From NCBI RefSeq assembly GCF_003286415.2, contig NZ_CP043450.1, positions 1,116,001 to 1,180,000 on the forward strand: a stretch of 64,000 nucleotides of DNA. The letters are read 5' to 3'. Below, one piece after another: positions 51,866 to 60,982 of the stretch. The notes under the pieces are model-generated. The model was not told the DNA's origin. It saw only the letters and a list, made by a program, of their open reading frames with translations, and did no database searches. How positions within the stretch are numbered: position 1 is the stretch's first letter; every line of letters begins with the position of its first letter. Source of the DNA: Mucilaginibacter rubeus. GTDB lineage: Bacteria; Bacteroidota; Bacteroidia; Sphingobacteriales; Sphingobacteriaceae. A program made the position numbers and the translations under genes.

Positions 51866-54640
51866 TTAAAATGTAAAGCCTACCCTTGCGAAAAAGCGAC
51901 GACCGTTTTGTCCCATTTGTACAGCATCAAACGGACCTGATGGTTCATTATTGAATGCATAACCTTTTGCGCCTTTAACATAAGCTAAATCTGGATGTAC
52001 GTTGAATACGTTATCGGCTCCAATAGATAAACGGACAGATTTGGCTACTTTATAAGCGAAATACAGGTCGCTTACAACTTTGCCGCTGTAAATGTACTGG
52101 TCGGGCAGTTGTGCCGAACCATCATCGGTAGGCACGGTAGGGGTAAGGGTTGTGCCATCGCCATAACCGTCGATAACAACTTTACCAAAATAAGTAAAGC
52201 GGGTTCCAACAGTAAAGTTTTTATGGCTAAACTCAGGGTTCAGGTTAAGTTTTTGAGGCGGTGCCGATGCAAGGATGAATTTCTTTTCACGTTCGCTCAG
52301 GAAAGTTTCGCGCAGGGCAGCGGTAGTGCCGAGTATAGGCGGGTAATTCACTTTGTCAATCTTCATGGTTTGGAAATTGCCAGTGAATAATACTCTGAAC
52401 CTGTTTGCACCAATGGTTTTGTTATATTCAATTACTACATCCAAACCTTTGTTAGTAGTGTTAACCGCATTGGCAAAAAACTGGGCAGAGCTTACATGCA
52501 GATTTTTCAGCGCATTGGTAAATGTAGGATCGAGAGTTTCGTCGTCGGCACTGAACTGGCCCGATAGTACTACGCGGTCGGTAACTTTAATATAGTAACC
52601 ATCAACAGTAAAGCTTAACTCGGGCACTGGCTTAAATGTGAAACCTAAGCCGGCATTTTTTGATTTTTCTTGTTTAAGATTAGGGATGCCTGCCGCTTTA
52701 GTTATAGGGCTGTAGTTTGGCGCTATCTTAACTTCGGATATTACTGTTCCCTGTACATTGGTAAAGGTTGAACTGTAATTGATCTGTTGTAACGATGGTG
52801 CACGGAAACCTGTACCTAAGGACCCGCGGATATTAAAGTTGTCGGTGATTTTGTAGCGTGTAGCCAGTTTGGTATTAAAGTTTGAACCAAAATCGCTGTA
52901 ATGTTCGTAGCGGTTGGCAAAGTCAATTAGCCATTGTTTGGTGATGTCTCCTTCGAGGTCAACATACACGCCTTCAACCGAGCGATGTGCACTTACCGCG
53001 TCGCTTGGCTGGTAACCGGGGAAGCCCTGCGCGCCGGCCGCTTTTACACCCGTTGGGTCGTAGTTTTTGTACGATGCTTCTTCACCCGAAAAGATCTTAT
53101 ATCGTTCGTAACGGTATTCGCCGCCGAAACCGAGGTTAAGGCCTTGCATTATATTGCCAAAGTGTTTATTGATGTTCAGGTTACTGGTGTTTTGTAAAAA
53201 CTCCGATCCACCGTCGTCAAAATTTGTTTTATCTGCACCTAAAGAAGCATTAAACGTTTTGTAGCCAAAAAAGTGGAATTTGTTATTGCCTATGTTGTTG
53301 CTCAAATCCCAGTCCCAGGCATCGCCCAAAGTGCCTTTGGCTCCTACTGCAACCGCGATATCGGTGTTGTGTGTCCGGATAATGGGATTATAATACGATT
53401 CGCCGTCGGGAGTAGTAAAAATAATGCCGCTAACAGGAATTATCTTGCCGCTATTATCGGTAGGGAACCTTTCTGGTCTGCCGGAGAAATTACGGGTGAA
53501 AGCATAGTCATCAGATGCTTTATAACTGTAACCTCCAAAACTGTACAAAGTTGTGCGGGTGCCGGCAAGCGGCGATTCATGGTTGAAAAAGAAAGTACCG
53601 CTCTCGGCCGACCCATCGCCATTGGCCCGCCTATAAGGGTTTATAGGAAGCGCTTTAGGGTTTGAAGTTGTGGTATCATGCGTTTGGCGGAAGGTTTTGC
53701 CGTTTTTGGCATAGTCGCCGGTAAAGTTGATAAAGCCGCCACTTTTGCCGAGGGCTAAACCATAGTTGGCATCAATGGTAATGCCGTTACCATCTATCGC
53801 GCCTCCGTGTGGATATTGCGAAGCAACAACGCTTTTGCCACTGTTAAAAGCGGGATCATAGTAACCGGAATAGCCAACATTGGCGTTAAATACACCTGTG
53901 GTTTTCTTTAACACAAGGTTGATAACACCTGCGATAGCGTCAGAACCGTACTGGGCCGACGCGCCGTCACGAAGGATCTCGATCCTGTCGATAGAAGCGG
54001 TTGGGATAGAACTCAGATCGACACCCGAGTTACCACGGCCGCGTGTGCCAAATACAGAAACGAAAGCTGTAGAATGACGGCGTTTACCATTTACCAAAAC
54101 CAACGTCTGATCCGGTCCCAGGCCGCGTAAGGTACCCAGTTCAACGTGGTCGGCACCATCCGAGCCGGATTGTTTATTATAATTAAAGGAAGGGGCCGAG
54201 TAATTAAGAATGTCTGTAATATCCATTCGGCCGGTTACAGAAGCGGCTTTGCCTACATTAACAATATCAACAGGAACGGCTGTTTCCAACTTTACACGCC
54301 CTGCCGAGCGTGTACCTATTAAAACCACTTCATTTAACTGGGCCACATCGCTCACCAGGGTGATATCAATTTTACTGCGTCCGTTAATACCTACGGTAAT
54401 TGTTTTATAGCCTGTGTAACTTATCACCAATTCGTCGGTAGCTGCCGCCGAAATGGTATACACCCCTTTGGCGTTTGTACTCGTGCCTAAGTTACTCCCT
54501 TTAATATGTACCGATACGCCGGGCATAGGTGCACTGTTTGCGGCATCGGTAACGGTTCCGGTAATGGCTTTCTTTTGTGCTAACGCCAGTAGCGATGACA
54601 TGGCAAGCAAAATAAAGGTAAGTGGTAAAAATCTCTTCAT
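51866..54640 (-). CDS. TonB-dependent receptor
   Basis: The 924-residue protein has a signal peptide (LTFILLAMSSLLALAQ), a carboxypeptidase-regulatory-like domain at about 22-110, then a plug with TLRGLGPDQTLVLVNGKRRH and IEILRDGASAQYGSDAIAG, and a barrel ending in an aromatic residue (VGFTF). No STN domain is present, so it is not a FecR-type signal receptor. No SusD gene follows. It should import a small ligand such as a chelate, vitamin or peptide, and the cargo cannot be told. A terminator follows the gene. Confidence 0.92.
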   Translation of the reverse strand: MKRFLPLTFILLAMSSLLALAQKKAITGTVTDAANSAPMPGVSVHIKGSNLGTSTNAKGVYTISAAATDELVISYTGYKTITVGINGRSKIDITLVSDVAQLNEVVLIGTRSAGRVKLETAVPVDIVNVGKAASVTGRMDITDILNYSAPSFNYNKQSGSDGADHVELGTLRGLGPDQTLVLVNGKRRHSTAFVSVFGTRGRGNSGVDLSSIPTASIDRIEILRDGASAQYGSDAIAGVINLVLKKTTGVFNANVGYSGYYDPAFNSGKSVVASQYPHGGAIDGNGITIDANYGLALGKSGGFINFTGDYAKNGKTFRQTHDTTTSNPKALPINPYRRANGDGSAESGTFFFNHESPLAGTRTTLYSFGGYSYKASDDYAFTRNFSGRPERFPTDNSGKIIPVSGIIFTTPDGESYYNPIIRTHNTDIAVAVGAKGTLGDAWDWDLSNNIGNNKFHFFGYKTFNASLGADKTNFDDGGSEFLQNTSNLNINKHFGNIMQGLNLGFGGEYRYERYKIFSGEEASYKNYDPTGVKAAGAQGFPGYQPSDAVSAHRSVEGVYVDLEGDITKQWLIDFANRYEHYSDFGSNFNTKLATRYKITDNFNIRGSLGTGFRAPSLQQINYSSTFTNVQGTVISEVKIAPNYSPITKAAGIPNLKQEKSKNAGLGFTFKPVPELSFTVDGYYIKVTDRVVLSGQFSADDETLDPTFTNALKNLHVSSAQFFANAVNTTNKGLDVVIEYNKTIGANRFRVLFTGNFQTMKIDKVNYPPILGTTAALRETFLSEREKKFILASAPPQKLNLNPEFSHKNFTVGTRFTYFGKVVIDGYGDGTTLTPTVPTDDGSAQLPDQYIYSGKVVSDLYFAYKVAKSVRLSIGADNVFNVHPDLAYVKGAKGYAFNNEPSGPFDAVQMGQNGRRFFARVGFTF

Positions 54641-54824
54641 AAAACGGTTGGTAAAGCTTTATTGATGCTGTTAATTTAATGTAAGTTAATAATTATTAAA
54701 CTATTATCAATATTTAGTGTGTTTTATTGTTGATTTTCTATTTTAAAATTATATTTTTTGAAGTTTGTATGAAATATTGTTTTGTTTTATGGTCTTTTTT
54801 GCGTGTATTTTTAAATTAAACTAA

Positions 54825-54869
54825 AAAAGCCAATTATTAAAGCATGGATATCTTTAATAATTGGCTTTT
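54825..54869. terminator. Bidirectional-type terminator with perfect 18-bp stem
   Basis: Arms at 54825-54842 and 54852-54869 pair perfectly around a nine-base loop. A run of T follows on the minus strand (A-run at 54823-54828) and TTTT on the plus strand. It lies 50 bp after the stop of the lysine-rich protein gene and should end its transcript. Confidence 0.85.
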
Positions 54870-54919
54870 ATGGATTTAAAAAATAAACTAAATGTCTTTT
54901 TTGGGGACAGGGGGTTTAA

Positions 54920-55237
54920 TTATAACGCTTTTTCAGTTTCGGCAATTTTTGCTTTTTTGCTCACTTTTACCTTTTCAGGTGCAATTGCTTCGGCTGCTTT
55001 TTTCTCTTTTTTTACTTTCGGCTCAGCAGGAGCTGCGTGTACTACGGGGCTTAATTTAGCTGCTAATGTTTTAGCGAGGTTTTTCGCGGCTTTGTCAATA
55101 GCTTTTTTTGCTTTGCTGGCATCTGGGCCAAATTCGCTTACCAGGGTTTCAATCTGGATCACTAATTTTTCTTTTAATTGTTTTTTAAGAACTTTACGGG
55201 CTTGCTTGGTAGCGGCTTTATCTTTTATGTTTTTCAT
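54920..55237 (-). CDS. Small Lys/Ala-rich basic protein (histone H1-like composition)
   Basis: The 105-residue protein has a helical N-terminal half (KQARKVLKKQLKEKLVIQIE in pieces; ASKAKKAIDKAAKNLAKTLA) and a Lys/Ala/Pro/Glu-rich tail (EPKVKKEKKAAEA). The composition resembles small DNA-binding proteins such as Hc1-like ones, but no fold is certain. It may bind nucleic acid. A near-perfect promoter (55282-55311) and a strong terminator make it a well-defined single-gene unit, probably well expressed. Confidence 0.75.
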   Translation of the reverse strand: MKNIKDKAATKQARKVLKKQLKEKLVIQIETLVSEFGPDASKAKKAIDKAAKNLAKTLAAKLSPVVHAAPAEPKVKKEKKAAEAIAPEKVKVSKKAKIAETEKAL

Positions 55238-55281
55238 GTGAACGGATTAAATCGATTGGAGCGGTTTTTTTCTTCGCGATG

Positions 55282-55311
55282 CAAAGTTAGGTTAATATAA
55301 AGTGTTTTTAA
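55282..55311 (-). promoter_or_regulatory. Promoter of the Lys/Ala-rich protein gene
   Basis: On the minus strand TTA (55311-55309), 19 bp and TAACTTTG (55289-55282) match the Bacteroidetes promoter with one mismatch at -33. The expected leader is about 40 nt. Confidence 0.6.
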
Positions 55312-55500
55312 TATTATATTTATGTTAACAACTGTTAGATATGTTAAGTTTTTATAAACTGATAATCAGTGCTATTAATTTGTCTGTGCTTATTTATTTT
55401 TATTTTATAAAACATAGCATCAGATACAGTTGCACTAATTTTTTGAAAGCCTTTTAGTTTAATTCATAACTTAGCCATTTATTTATCGTTCCAAAACAAT

Positions 55501-55971
55501 ATGATTAAAGATTTAAGCGCGTTAACCCAGGTAGCCGAATTTCATACAACTTTTAAGCACCCCATAGTTGAAAAGCCCGTAATGCCCTCAAAAGCACGCT
55601 GCGATCTGCGTATCGAACTTATTGCCGAAGAATTAAAAGAGTTACAACAGGCCGTTATCGATAACAACATGGTTGAAGTGGCTGATGCCCTTTGCGACCT
55701 GCAATATGTATTATCGGGCGCTGTACTTGAGTTTGGACTGGGCTCAAAATTTAAAGAGCTGTTTGATGAGGTGCACCGTTCAAACATGAGCAAAGCCTGC
55801 AAAACAGTTGAAGAGGCCGAAAAAACCATCGAACATTATAAAAACACAGCCAATACCGATGCGTATTATAAAGAGATAGATGGCTTGTACCTGGTGTATC
55901 GTAGATCTGATCATAAAACATTGAAATCTATCAACTATTCGCCGGCCGATCTGAAAAGCATCGTAGGCTAA
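55501..55971 (+). CDS. MazG-like nucleoside triphosphate pyrophosphohydrolase (PRA-PH family fold)
   Basis: The 156-residue all-alpha protein shows the paired acidic motifs of the MazG/HisE superfamily: IAEELKELQQA and EVADALCDLQYVL. HRSNMSK later is the usual second conserved segment of this subgroup. It should hydrolyse (d)NTPs or related substrates to monophosphates, which is often a clean-up task. The rlmF gene follows after 23 bp. A TTG-N21-TAACTTAG sequence upstream (55443-55474) may be its promoter. Confidence 0.85.
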   Translation: MIKDLSALTQVAEFHTTFKHPIVEKPVMPSKARCDLRIELIAEELKELQQAVIDNNMVEVADALCDLQYVLSGAVLEFGLGSKFKELFDEVHRSNMSKACKTVEEAEKTIEHYKNTANTDAYYKEIDGLYLVYRRSDHKTLKSINYSPADLKSIVG

Positions 55972-55994
55972 TTTCATATTAAAATATTATTCCA

Positions 55995-56960
55995 TTGGCA
56001 GAACAGGAATCCAACCAGCCCGAGGCTAAAACCAATATGCACCCACGCAATAAACATCGCGGGGGATACGATTTTAAGACATTGATTAAAGCTACTCCTG
56101 CTTTAAGGCCGTTTGTGCGCACTAACGAGTATGATAACTTTACCATCAACTTTGCCGATCCGGAAGCGGTAAAAACACTTAACAGGGCGTTATTACAGCA
56201 TCATTATGGGATAAATTATTGGGATATTCCCGAAGGATTTTTATGCCCGCCTATTCCAGGTCGCGCCGATTATATTCATTACGCTGCCGATTTGCTTGCT
56301 TCTGTTAATAATGGCGTTATCCGTAAAGGAAGAAGGGTACGTGTGCTTGATATTGGGGTAGGGGCTAATCTTGTTTATCCAATTGTAGGTTTTAAAGAGT
56401 ACGGATGGAATTTTGTTGGCTCCGAATTGGAGCTGGAGGCTATGGCATCGGCACAAAGCATTGTTGAACAAAACAGTCATCTAAAAGTTGCTGTTGAATT
56501 AAGGCAGCAAAGTAAAAAGGCCGATATATTTAAAGGCATTATCAAACCAGGCGAATTGTTTGACCTTACTATTTGTAACCCTCCTTTTCATGCTTCGGCT
56601 AAAGAGGCGGCTGCCGGTTCGGCCCGCAAATGGGATAACCTGGGTTTAAGAAAAGACAAACAGCCTATACTCAACTTCGGTGGCCAAAATACGGAGTTGT
56701 GGTATCCCGGTGGTGAGGCCGCATTCCTGAAACTGATGGCTACACAGAGTAAACCATTTGAGAAACAGGTTTTATGGTTTACCACGCTGGTGTCTAAAAA
56801 AGAAAACCTCAGGATATTGTTTAATGCCCTTCAAAAAGAAGGCGTAAAAGACGTGCAAACCATTAACATGTCGCAAGGCCAAAAAGTAAGCCGCATCATG
56901 GCCTGGACTTATTTAACTCCTGAGGAGCAGCAGGCGTGGGGGAAACGAACAGAACCCTGA
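55995..56960 (+). CDS. rlmF: 23S rRNA (adenine(1618)-N6)-methyltransferase
   Basis: The protein contains MHPRNKHRGGYDF and the cofactor-binding DIGVGANLVYPIVG. The catalytic N6-methylase motif ICNPPFHAS and GGQNTELWYPGGEAAFL follow. These are all hallmarks of RlmF (YbiN). It methylates A1618 of 23S rRNA with S-adenosylmethionine. A TTG start at 55995 gives 321 residues, and the first ATG at 56037 leaves 307. The TTG start fits the short polar leader common in relatives. The end overlaps an inverted repeat shared with the next interval. Confidence 0.94.
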   Translation: MAEQESNQPEAKTNMHPRNKHRGGYDFKTLIKATPALRPFVRTNEYDNFTINFADPEAVKTLNRALLQHHYGINYWDIPEGFLCPPIPGRADYIHYAADLLASVNNGVIRKGRRVRVLDIGVGANLVYPIVGFKEYGWNFVGSELELEAMASAQSIVEQNSHLKVAVELRQQSKKADIFKGIIKPGELFDLTICNPPFHASAKEAAAGSARKWDNLGLRKDKQPILNFGGQNTELWYPGGEAAFLKLMATQSKPFEKQVLWFTTLVSKKENLRILFNALQKEGVKDVQTINMSQGQKVSRIMAWTYLTPEEQQAWGKRTEP

Positions 56961-57069
56961 TTTGTAGGATTAAAGGATTTTCTTGATATTAGAACCTTGA
57001 TTTTTGGGATTTTAGGATAGCCGTGACATTTAATTCGTGGTCATCCTAAAATCTTTCTAATCAGGGTTC
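56952..57069. repeat. Nested inverted repeats between rlmF and the convergent membrane protein gene
   Basis: An outer pair GAACCCTGATT/AATCAGGGTTC (56952-56962, 57059-57069) and an inner pair GATTTTAGGAT/ATCCTAAAATC (57008-57018, 57043-57053) are perfect. GAACCTTGATT at 56992-57002 is a third, direct copy of the outer arm. The outer arms touch both gene ends, so the element lies exactly between the convergent genes. Confidence 0.7.
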
Positions 57070-58218
57070 CTATACTCTCAAAAATGTCTTCTTAGTATAC
57101 AGGTAGTACAAAAACAACCATTTCACCATCACGTAGCAAATAGCCATTACTACGATATTATAGGGATCGCCAACTAACTGGCCTATCCAACCAAAGAAAC
57201 CTTCAGTAGTATAATCCCATTTAATGAAGTGGCCAGATACGTAGATCAGGATGGAGTTCATACCTATCACCCTGAAATAAAAGGACCACTTTTTGTACCC
57301 CTTTACATCAATGATATAGTAAAACAAAGCCATCAGCAATAAGCTTAAACCGCCTACGTGCAGTACAAATGAGCTTGTCCACAGGTTTTTGTTGATCGGG
57401 AAATCAAGGTTCCAGATCTGGGCCAGTACCAGGAAGATAACGCCAGCTACAGCCATGGTAGCTACCTTGCGCATTTGAGTTATGTCTCCTTTTTTAAGTA
57501 GTATGCCGGTAAGTATCCCTAATATACCGGTACTGATAGCCGGAATGGTTGAAAAAAGCCCCTCAGGGTCATGGATGCCCAAATACAACCTGCCGGGTAA
57601 TATACTGCGATCAACATATGAGGCAAAATTGCCCTTCATGGTCAGATCGCCAATTGGGAAGCCTGGTGCCGAAGTAAACTTAAGCAGCAGCCAGTAGCCG
57701 ATAATGAAAAAGCAAAACCATAACATTTGCCAGCGCTCTTTACTGTACAGGTAAATGATGTTGGCGAACATGTAGGCAATACCTATGCGGCCGAGTACGC
57801 TTGGGAACCGGATCTCGGCAATGGGCATGATTTTTATCCCGTTGTTTACTACAAGCCCAAGCAGCACTAAAATAAATGCCCTTTTTATAACCCGAAGCAG
57901 TAATTGCCGACGGGTTTTGCCTTTTTCCAGTTCACGCCCCACAGAAAATGGGGTTGACACACCCGCCATAAACAGGAACAAGGGGAAAATCAAATCGTAG
58001 AGGTGAAAGCCGTTCCAATCTGGATGGGTAAACTGGTTGGCTATGGCGCCCCAAAATGGTGAGCCGGTGGCTTTAGCCATTCCGTGAAAGATCTCTTCGC
58101 CACCCATAATCCAAAACATATCGAAACCGCGAAGGGCATCCAGTGAAAATAAACGGGTAGGGGCTGCATTAATATCATCGGCCTGTTTGGCACTCGCCTG
58201 GTTTGCTGTAATAGCCAT
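57070..58218 (-). CDS. HGSNAT-like/DUF5009 acyltransferase-type membrane protein
   Basis: The 382-residue protein begins with a polar tail, then RLFSLDALRGFDMFWIMGGE, followed by about 10-11 membrane segments. WNGFHLYDLIFPLFLFMAGV and an ALFYYIIDVKGYKKW segment near the end match the heparan-alpha-glucosaminide N-acetyltransferase-like (NagX) family. It probably moves acetyl groups to sugars across the membrane, or transports them. The specific sugar is unknown. A weak promoter TTT-N19-TATCTTTA lies at 58247-58276. Confidence 0.88.
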   Translation of the reverse strand: MAITANQASAKQADDINAAPTRLFSLDALRGFDMFWIMGGEEIFHGMAKATGSPFWGAIANQFTHPDWNGFHLYDLIFPLFLFMAGVSTPFSVGRELEKGKTRRQLLLRVIKRAFILVLLGLVVNNGIKIMPIAEIRFPSVLGRIGIAYMFANIIYLYSKERWQMLWFCFFIIGYWLLLKFTSAPGFPIGDLTMKGNFASYVDRSILPGRLYLGIHDPEGLFSTIPAISTGILGILTGILLKKGDITQMRKVATMAVAGVIFLVLAQIWNLDFPINKNLWTSSFVLHVGGLSLLLMALFYYIIDVKGYKKWSFYFRVIGMNSILIYVSGHFIKWDYTTEGFFGWIGQLVGDPYNIVVMAICYVMVKWLFLYYLYTKKTFLRV

Positions 58219-58246
58219 TAGTTTAATTGTATTTTTAGGTTTGAAC

Positions 58247-58276
58247 TAAAGATATGAAAACCAATACTATTTAAAA
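58247..58276 (-). promoter_or_regulatory. Weak candidate promoter of the HGSNAT-like gene
   Basis: On the minus strand TTT (58276-58274), 19 bp and TATCTTTA (58254-58247), one mismatch in each element. It lies 28 bp before the ATG. Confidence 0.35.
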
Positions 58277-58334
58277 TTATTTTTTTACATCAGTGGACTT
58301 TTAAAAGCAGTTTAAAAAGATTTTGCATTCTTAT

Positions 58335-58413
58335 GTAGAGACGCATCACATGCGTCTGCCGCAATGCAACTGTGGGCCTTTTATATAGAGAGACGCATGT
58401 GATGCGTCTCTAC
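58335..58413. repeat. Paired 23-bp inverted repeats with GAGACGCATCACATGCGTC motif
   Basis: The 23-base arm at 58335-58357 is repeated in perfect inverse order at 58391-58413. Each arm is itself a near palindrome (AGACGCAT-CAC-ATGCGTCT). It lies between divergent genes, 63 bp before the pseudouridine synthase start. Similar palindromes are widespread in bacteria of several phyla, as I recall. Confidence 0.8.
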
Positions 58414-58475
58414 GTGGGAGAAAAGATTTTAGAAATAAATCCAAAATGCCGCCGTAAATTCGCAGCCTTATAATT

Positions 58476-59159
58476 ATGCCGATGTTAGAGATCATTTATC
58501 GTGACGAACACTTGATTGCCATCAATAAGCCGCATGGGTTGCTGGTACACCGTTCGTCCATTGCTGCAGATGCTTCAGAATTTGCACTGCAATTGCTTCG
58601 TGATCAAATTGGCATGAAAGTTAACCCTGTACACCGTATCGACCGTAAAACCGGCGGGATCCTGCTTTTTGCATTCAACAAAGAGGCTGAAATAGCCATG
58701 CAAAAAGCATTTATGGAAAACCAGGTAAGTAAAAAATACCTGGCTATAGTTCGTGGCCATACACCCAATACTGAAGATATAGATTATCCCCTCCGAAAAG
58801 AAAACGGCACCCTGCAGGATGCATTTACTACCTATACAACCTTAAAACGTGCCGAACTTGATATCGCCTTAGGTAAACATTCTACTTCACGATATTCGTT
58901 GGTTGAAGCTGTGCCTACCACCGGGCGCATGCATCAATTACGTAAACACCTGAGCCATATATTTCACCCCATCATCGGCGACCGTACCCATGGTTGCAAT
59001 AAACAAAATAAGCTCTTTTTAGAGCAATGGGAAATGACAACTATGCTGCTTCACGCCTCTGAGTTAATGTTTAAGCATCCTGTAGGTGGCGAAGAAATAA
59101 AGATAGAAGCAAATCTTCAGCCTGAATTTAAACGGGTGATGGAGATCATGGGCTGGTAA
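58476..59159 (+). CDS. RluA/TruC-type RNA pseudouridine synthase
   Basis: The 227-residue protein has the family opening IIYRDEHLIAINKPHGLLVH, the catalytic loop HRIDRKTGG with Asp56, and TGRMHQLRKHLSH near 150. There is no S4 domain. The short form and KPHGLLVHRS start are closest to TruC, which modifies U65 in tRNA-Asp, although rRNA could be the target. A second ATG six bases downstream is also possible. A TAAATTCG sequence at 58455 may be a -7 element. Confidence 0.88.
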   Translation: MPMLEIIYRDEHLIAINKPHGLLVHRSSIAADASEFALQLLRDQIGMKVNPVHRIDRKTGGILLFAFNKEAEIAMQKAFMENQVSKKYLAIVRGHTPNTEDIDYPLRKENGTLQDAFTTYTTLKRAELDIALGKHSTSRYSLVEAVPTTGRMHQLRKHLSHIFHPIIGDRTHGCNKQNKLFLEQWEMTTMLLHASELMFKHPVGGEEIKIEANLQPEFKRVMEIMGW

Positions 59160-59217
59160 CTGTATTAAGCTTTAAGCAATTATTTAAACAAAACCGATCT
59201 GCTATTGTATTAATAGC

Positions 59218-59487
59218 ATGGAAAAATTGGTCGTTTTTGATCTGGATACCGAGGATGGTATGCGCCAGATCAGTATTGAGGCGGTACACCAGCTAATACC
59301 AGGTACCCATGTATATGCTACTGGTGTATTTAGATTAAGTGAGGGTGAAACAGATTTAGGAGATATTGTTTTTGATGATAACCTGAAAGAGTGGGAATAT
59401 ACCTGTATGGGGAATTTAAATCACCACGAAGCAAAGAAAATAGCACGGTTTATCAAACATAATTTTAGTACCGAAGTAGCTGGATAA
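59218..59487 (+). CDS. Hypothetical small acidic protein
   Basis: The 89-residue protein (start KLVVFDLDTEDGMRQ, segment TGVFRLSEGETDLGD, end KIARFIKHNF) has no family that I recognise. It is acidic and lacks membrane segments or a signal. It lies 58 bp after the pseudouridine synthase gene on the same strand. The codon pattern looks genuine. No function is proposed. Confidence 0.6.
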   Translation: MEKLVVFDLDTEDGMRQISIEAVHQLIPGTHVYATGVFRLSEGETDLGDIVFDDNLKEWEYTCMGNLNHHEAKKIARFIKHNFSTEVAG

Positions 59488-59513
59488 GATTATGGAGTAA
59501 TATAAAATACCCG

Positions 59514-59562
59514 TTCAAGCGTCTCTCGCTTGAATGCCCGTGAATAGGAGCGTCCACGCTCC
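59514..59562. terminator. Two short hairpins after the small acidic protein gene
   Basis: TTCAAGCG/CGCTTGAA (59514-59521, 59527-59534) and GGAGCG/CGCTCC (59547-59552, 59557-59562) lie one after the other in the 168-bp interval. No T-run follows either. They may reduce read-through into the helicase gene. Confidence 0.4.
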
Positions 59563-59603
59563 CGATTTAAGTTAATCGTGGGCGCTTAAACCTGCGCAAA
59601 TGA

Positions 59604-59633
59604 TTAGCCCGCCAGATTTTTACCGTATCTTTG
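59604..59633 (+). promoter_or_regulatory. Promoter of the DEAD-box helicase gene
   Basis: TTA (59604-59606), a 19-bp spacer and TATCTTTG (59626-59633) fit the Bacteroidetes promoter, exact at -7 and with one mismatch at -33. The ATG is 22 bp further on. Confidence 0.6.
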
Positions 59634-59655
59634 CGCCTCAACTAACAAATCCCAT

Positions 59656-60957
59656 ATGATTGATCAGGCTCTGAGTAACCTCGGCATAACTGCCCTTAAC
59701 CCTATGCAGCTTGCCGCGCTTAGCGCCGCTAAAAAAGGCGATGTAATTCTTTTATCGCCTACAGGATCGGGGAAAACACTTGGCTTTTTATTGCCCTTAT
59801 TAAATTTGCTTAAGGCCGATATTGACACGGTACAGGTCATGATCCTGGTGCCATCGCGCGAACTTGCCTTGCAAATTGAACAGGTTTGGAAGGCAATGGG
59901 TACCGGCTTCAAAATTAATTGCTGTTATGGCGGTCACGCAGTAAAAATTGAACGCAATAATCTTTCGCATCCGCCTGCCGTTTTAGTTGGCACGCCGGGG
60001 CGGATTGCCTTTCACCTGCGGGAGGAAAATTTTAGCACCGATACCGTTCATACACTTATACTTGATGAGTTTGATAAAGCGCTTGAATTTGGTTTTCAGG
60101 AGGATATGTCGTACATCATCAGGCAGTTGCCTGCTGTTAAAAAGCGGATCTTGACTTCGGCCACTAAAATGGATGAGATCCCGGCTTTTACCGGGGTGGA
60201 CAAGCCTGTTGAAGTAAATTTTTTGGCTAATGTAACTTCGGCACCCGATATTAAGCAAAAGGCTGTGATATCAGAGGCGGCTGATAAACTGGATGCCTTG
60301 TTCGCGTTGATCTGCAAAATAGGAAATAAGGCCACCCTGGTGTTTTGTAATCACCGTGAAGCCGTCGACAGGATCAGCGAACTACTTTGGTATAAAGGGC
60401 TTGAACATGACATTTTTCATGGCGGTATGGAACAGGACGACCGGGAGCGCGCCCTTTTAAAATTCAGAAACGGAAGCCATCGCTTGCTGATCACTACTGA
60501 TTTAGCCTCGCGCGGGTTGGATATCCCTGAAATAGAATATGTGGTGCATTATCAGCTGCCGCATAATGAAGAAGCTTTTTTACACCGTAACGGTCGCACA
60601 GCGCGCATGAACGCCAAGGGCACATCGTACCTGATGCTCACGCCCGATGAAAAGCTACCATACTTGAAACAATTACCTGAGATTGAACAATTGCCCGAAA
60701 AGCTGATATTTCCACCTGCATCGCCTTGGGTTACATTGTACATAGCCGCCGGGAAAAAGGATAAAGTTAATAAGGTGGATATAGTCGGTCTGTTACTTAA
60801 AAAAGGCGGATTGGCGAAGGATGATCTCGGCCTGATAGAAGTGTTGGATTATTCATCATACGCTGCCATCAAACGTGATAAAATAGAGGGCGTTGTAAAA
60901 CAGGTAAAAGCCGAAAAAATTAAAGGCAAAAAGGTGAAGATGGAAATTTCGAGGTAA
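59656..60957 (+). CDS. DEAD-box-type ATP-dependent RNA helicase (DEFD variant)
   Basis: The 433-residue protein has a Q-motif (LNPMQ), motif I SPTGSGKT (Lys40), motif Ib TPGR, motif II DEFD in place of DEAD, motif III SAT, and C-terminal motifs TTDLASRGLDIP and HRNGRTAR. A DbpA-like RNA-binding tail (VNKVDIVGLLLKKGGL) follows, which hints at a role in ribosome assembly. The DEFD change keeps both acidic residues needed for ATP hydrolysis. The gene for a DUF1456 protein follows after 25 bp. Confidence 0.92.
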   Translation: MIDQALSNLGITALNPMQLAALSAAKKGDVILLSPTGSGKTLGFLLPLLNLLKADIDTVQVMILVPSRELALQIEQVWKAMGTGFKINCCYGGHAVKIERNNLSHPPAVLVGTPGRIAFHLREENFSTDTVHTLILDEFDKALEFGFQEDMSYIIRQLPAVKKRILTSATKMDEIPAFTGVDKPVEVNFLANVTSAPDIKQKAVISEAADKLDALFALICKIGNKATLVFCNHREAVDRISELLWYKGLEHDIFHGGMEQDDRERALLKFRNGSHRLLITTDLASRGLDIPEIEYVVHYQLPHNEEAFLHRNGRTARMNAKGTSYLMLTPDEKLPYLKQLPEIEQLPEKLIFPPASPWVTLYIAAGKKDKVNKVDIVGLLLKKGGLAKDDLGLIEVLDYSSYAAIKRDKIEGVVKQVKAEKIKGKKVKMEISR

Positions 60958-60982
60958 TTTTGTTAAAAAGAAAGATATAATA

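Noticed and set aside
53273..53665. 130-codon plus-strand ORF
   Set aside because: It lies antisense within the TonB receptor gene and has no recognisable domain.
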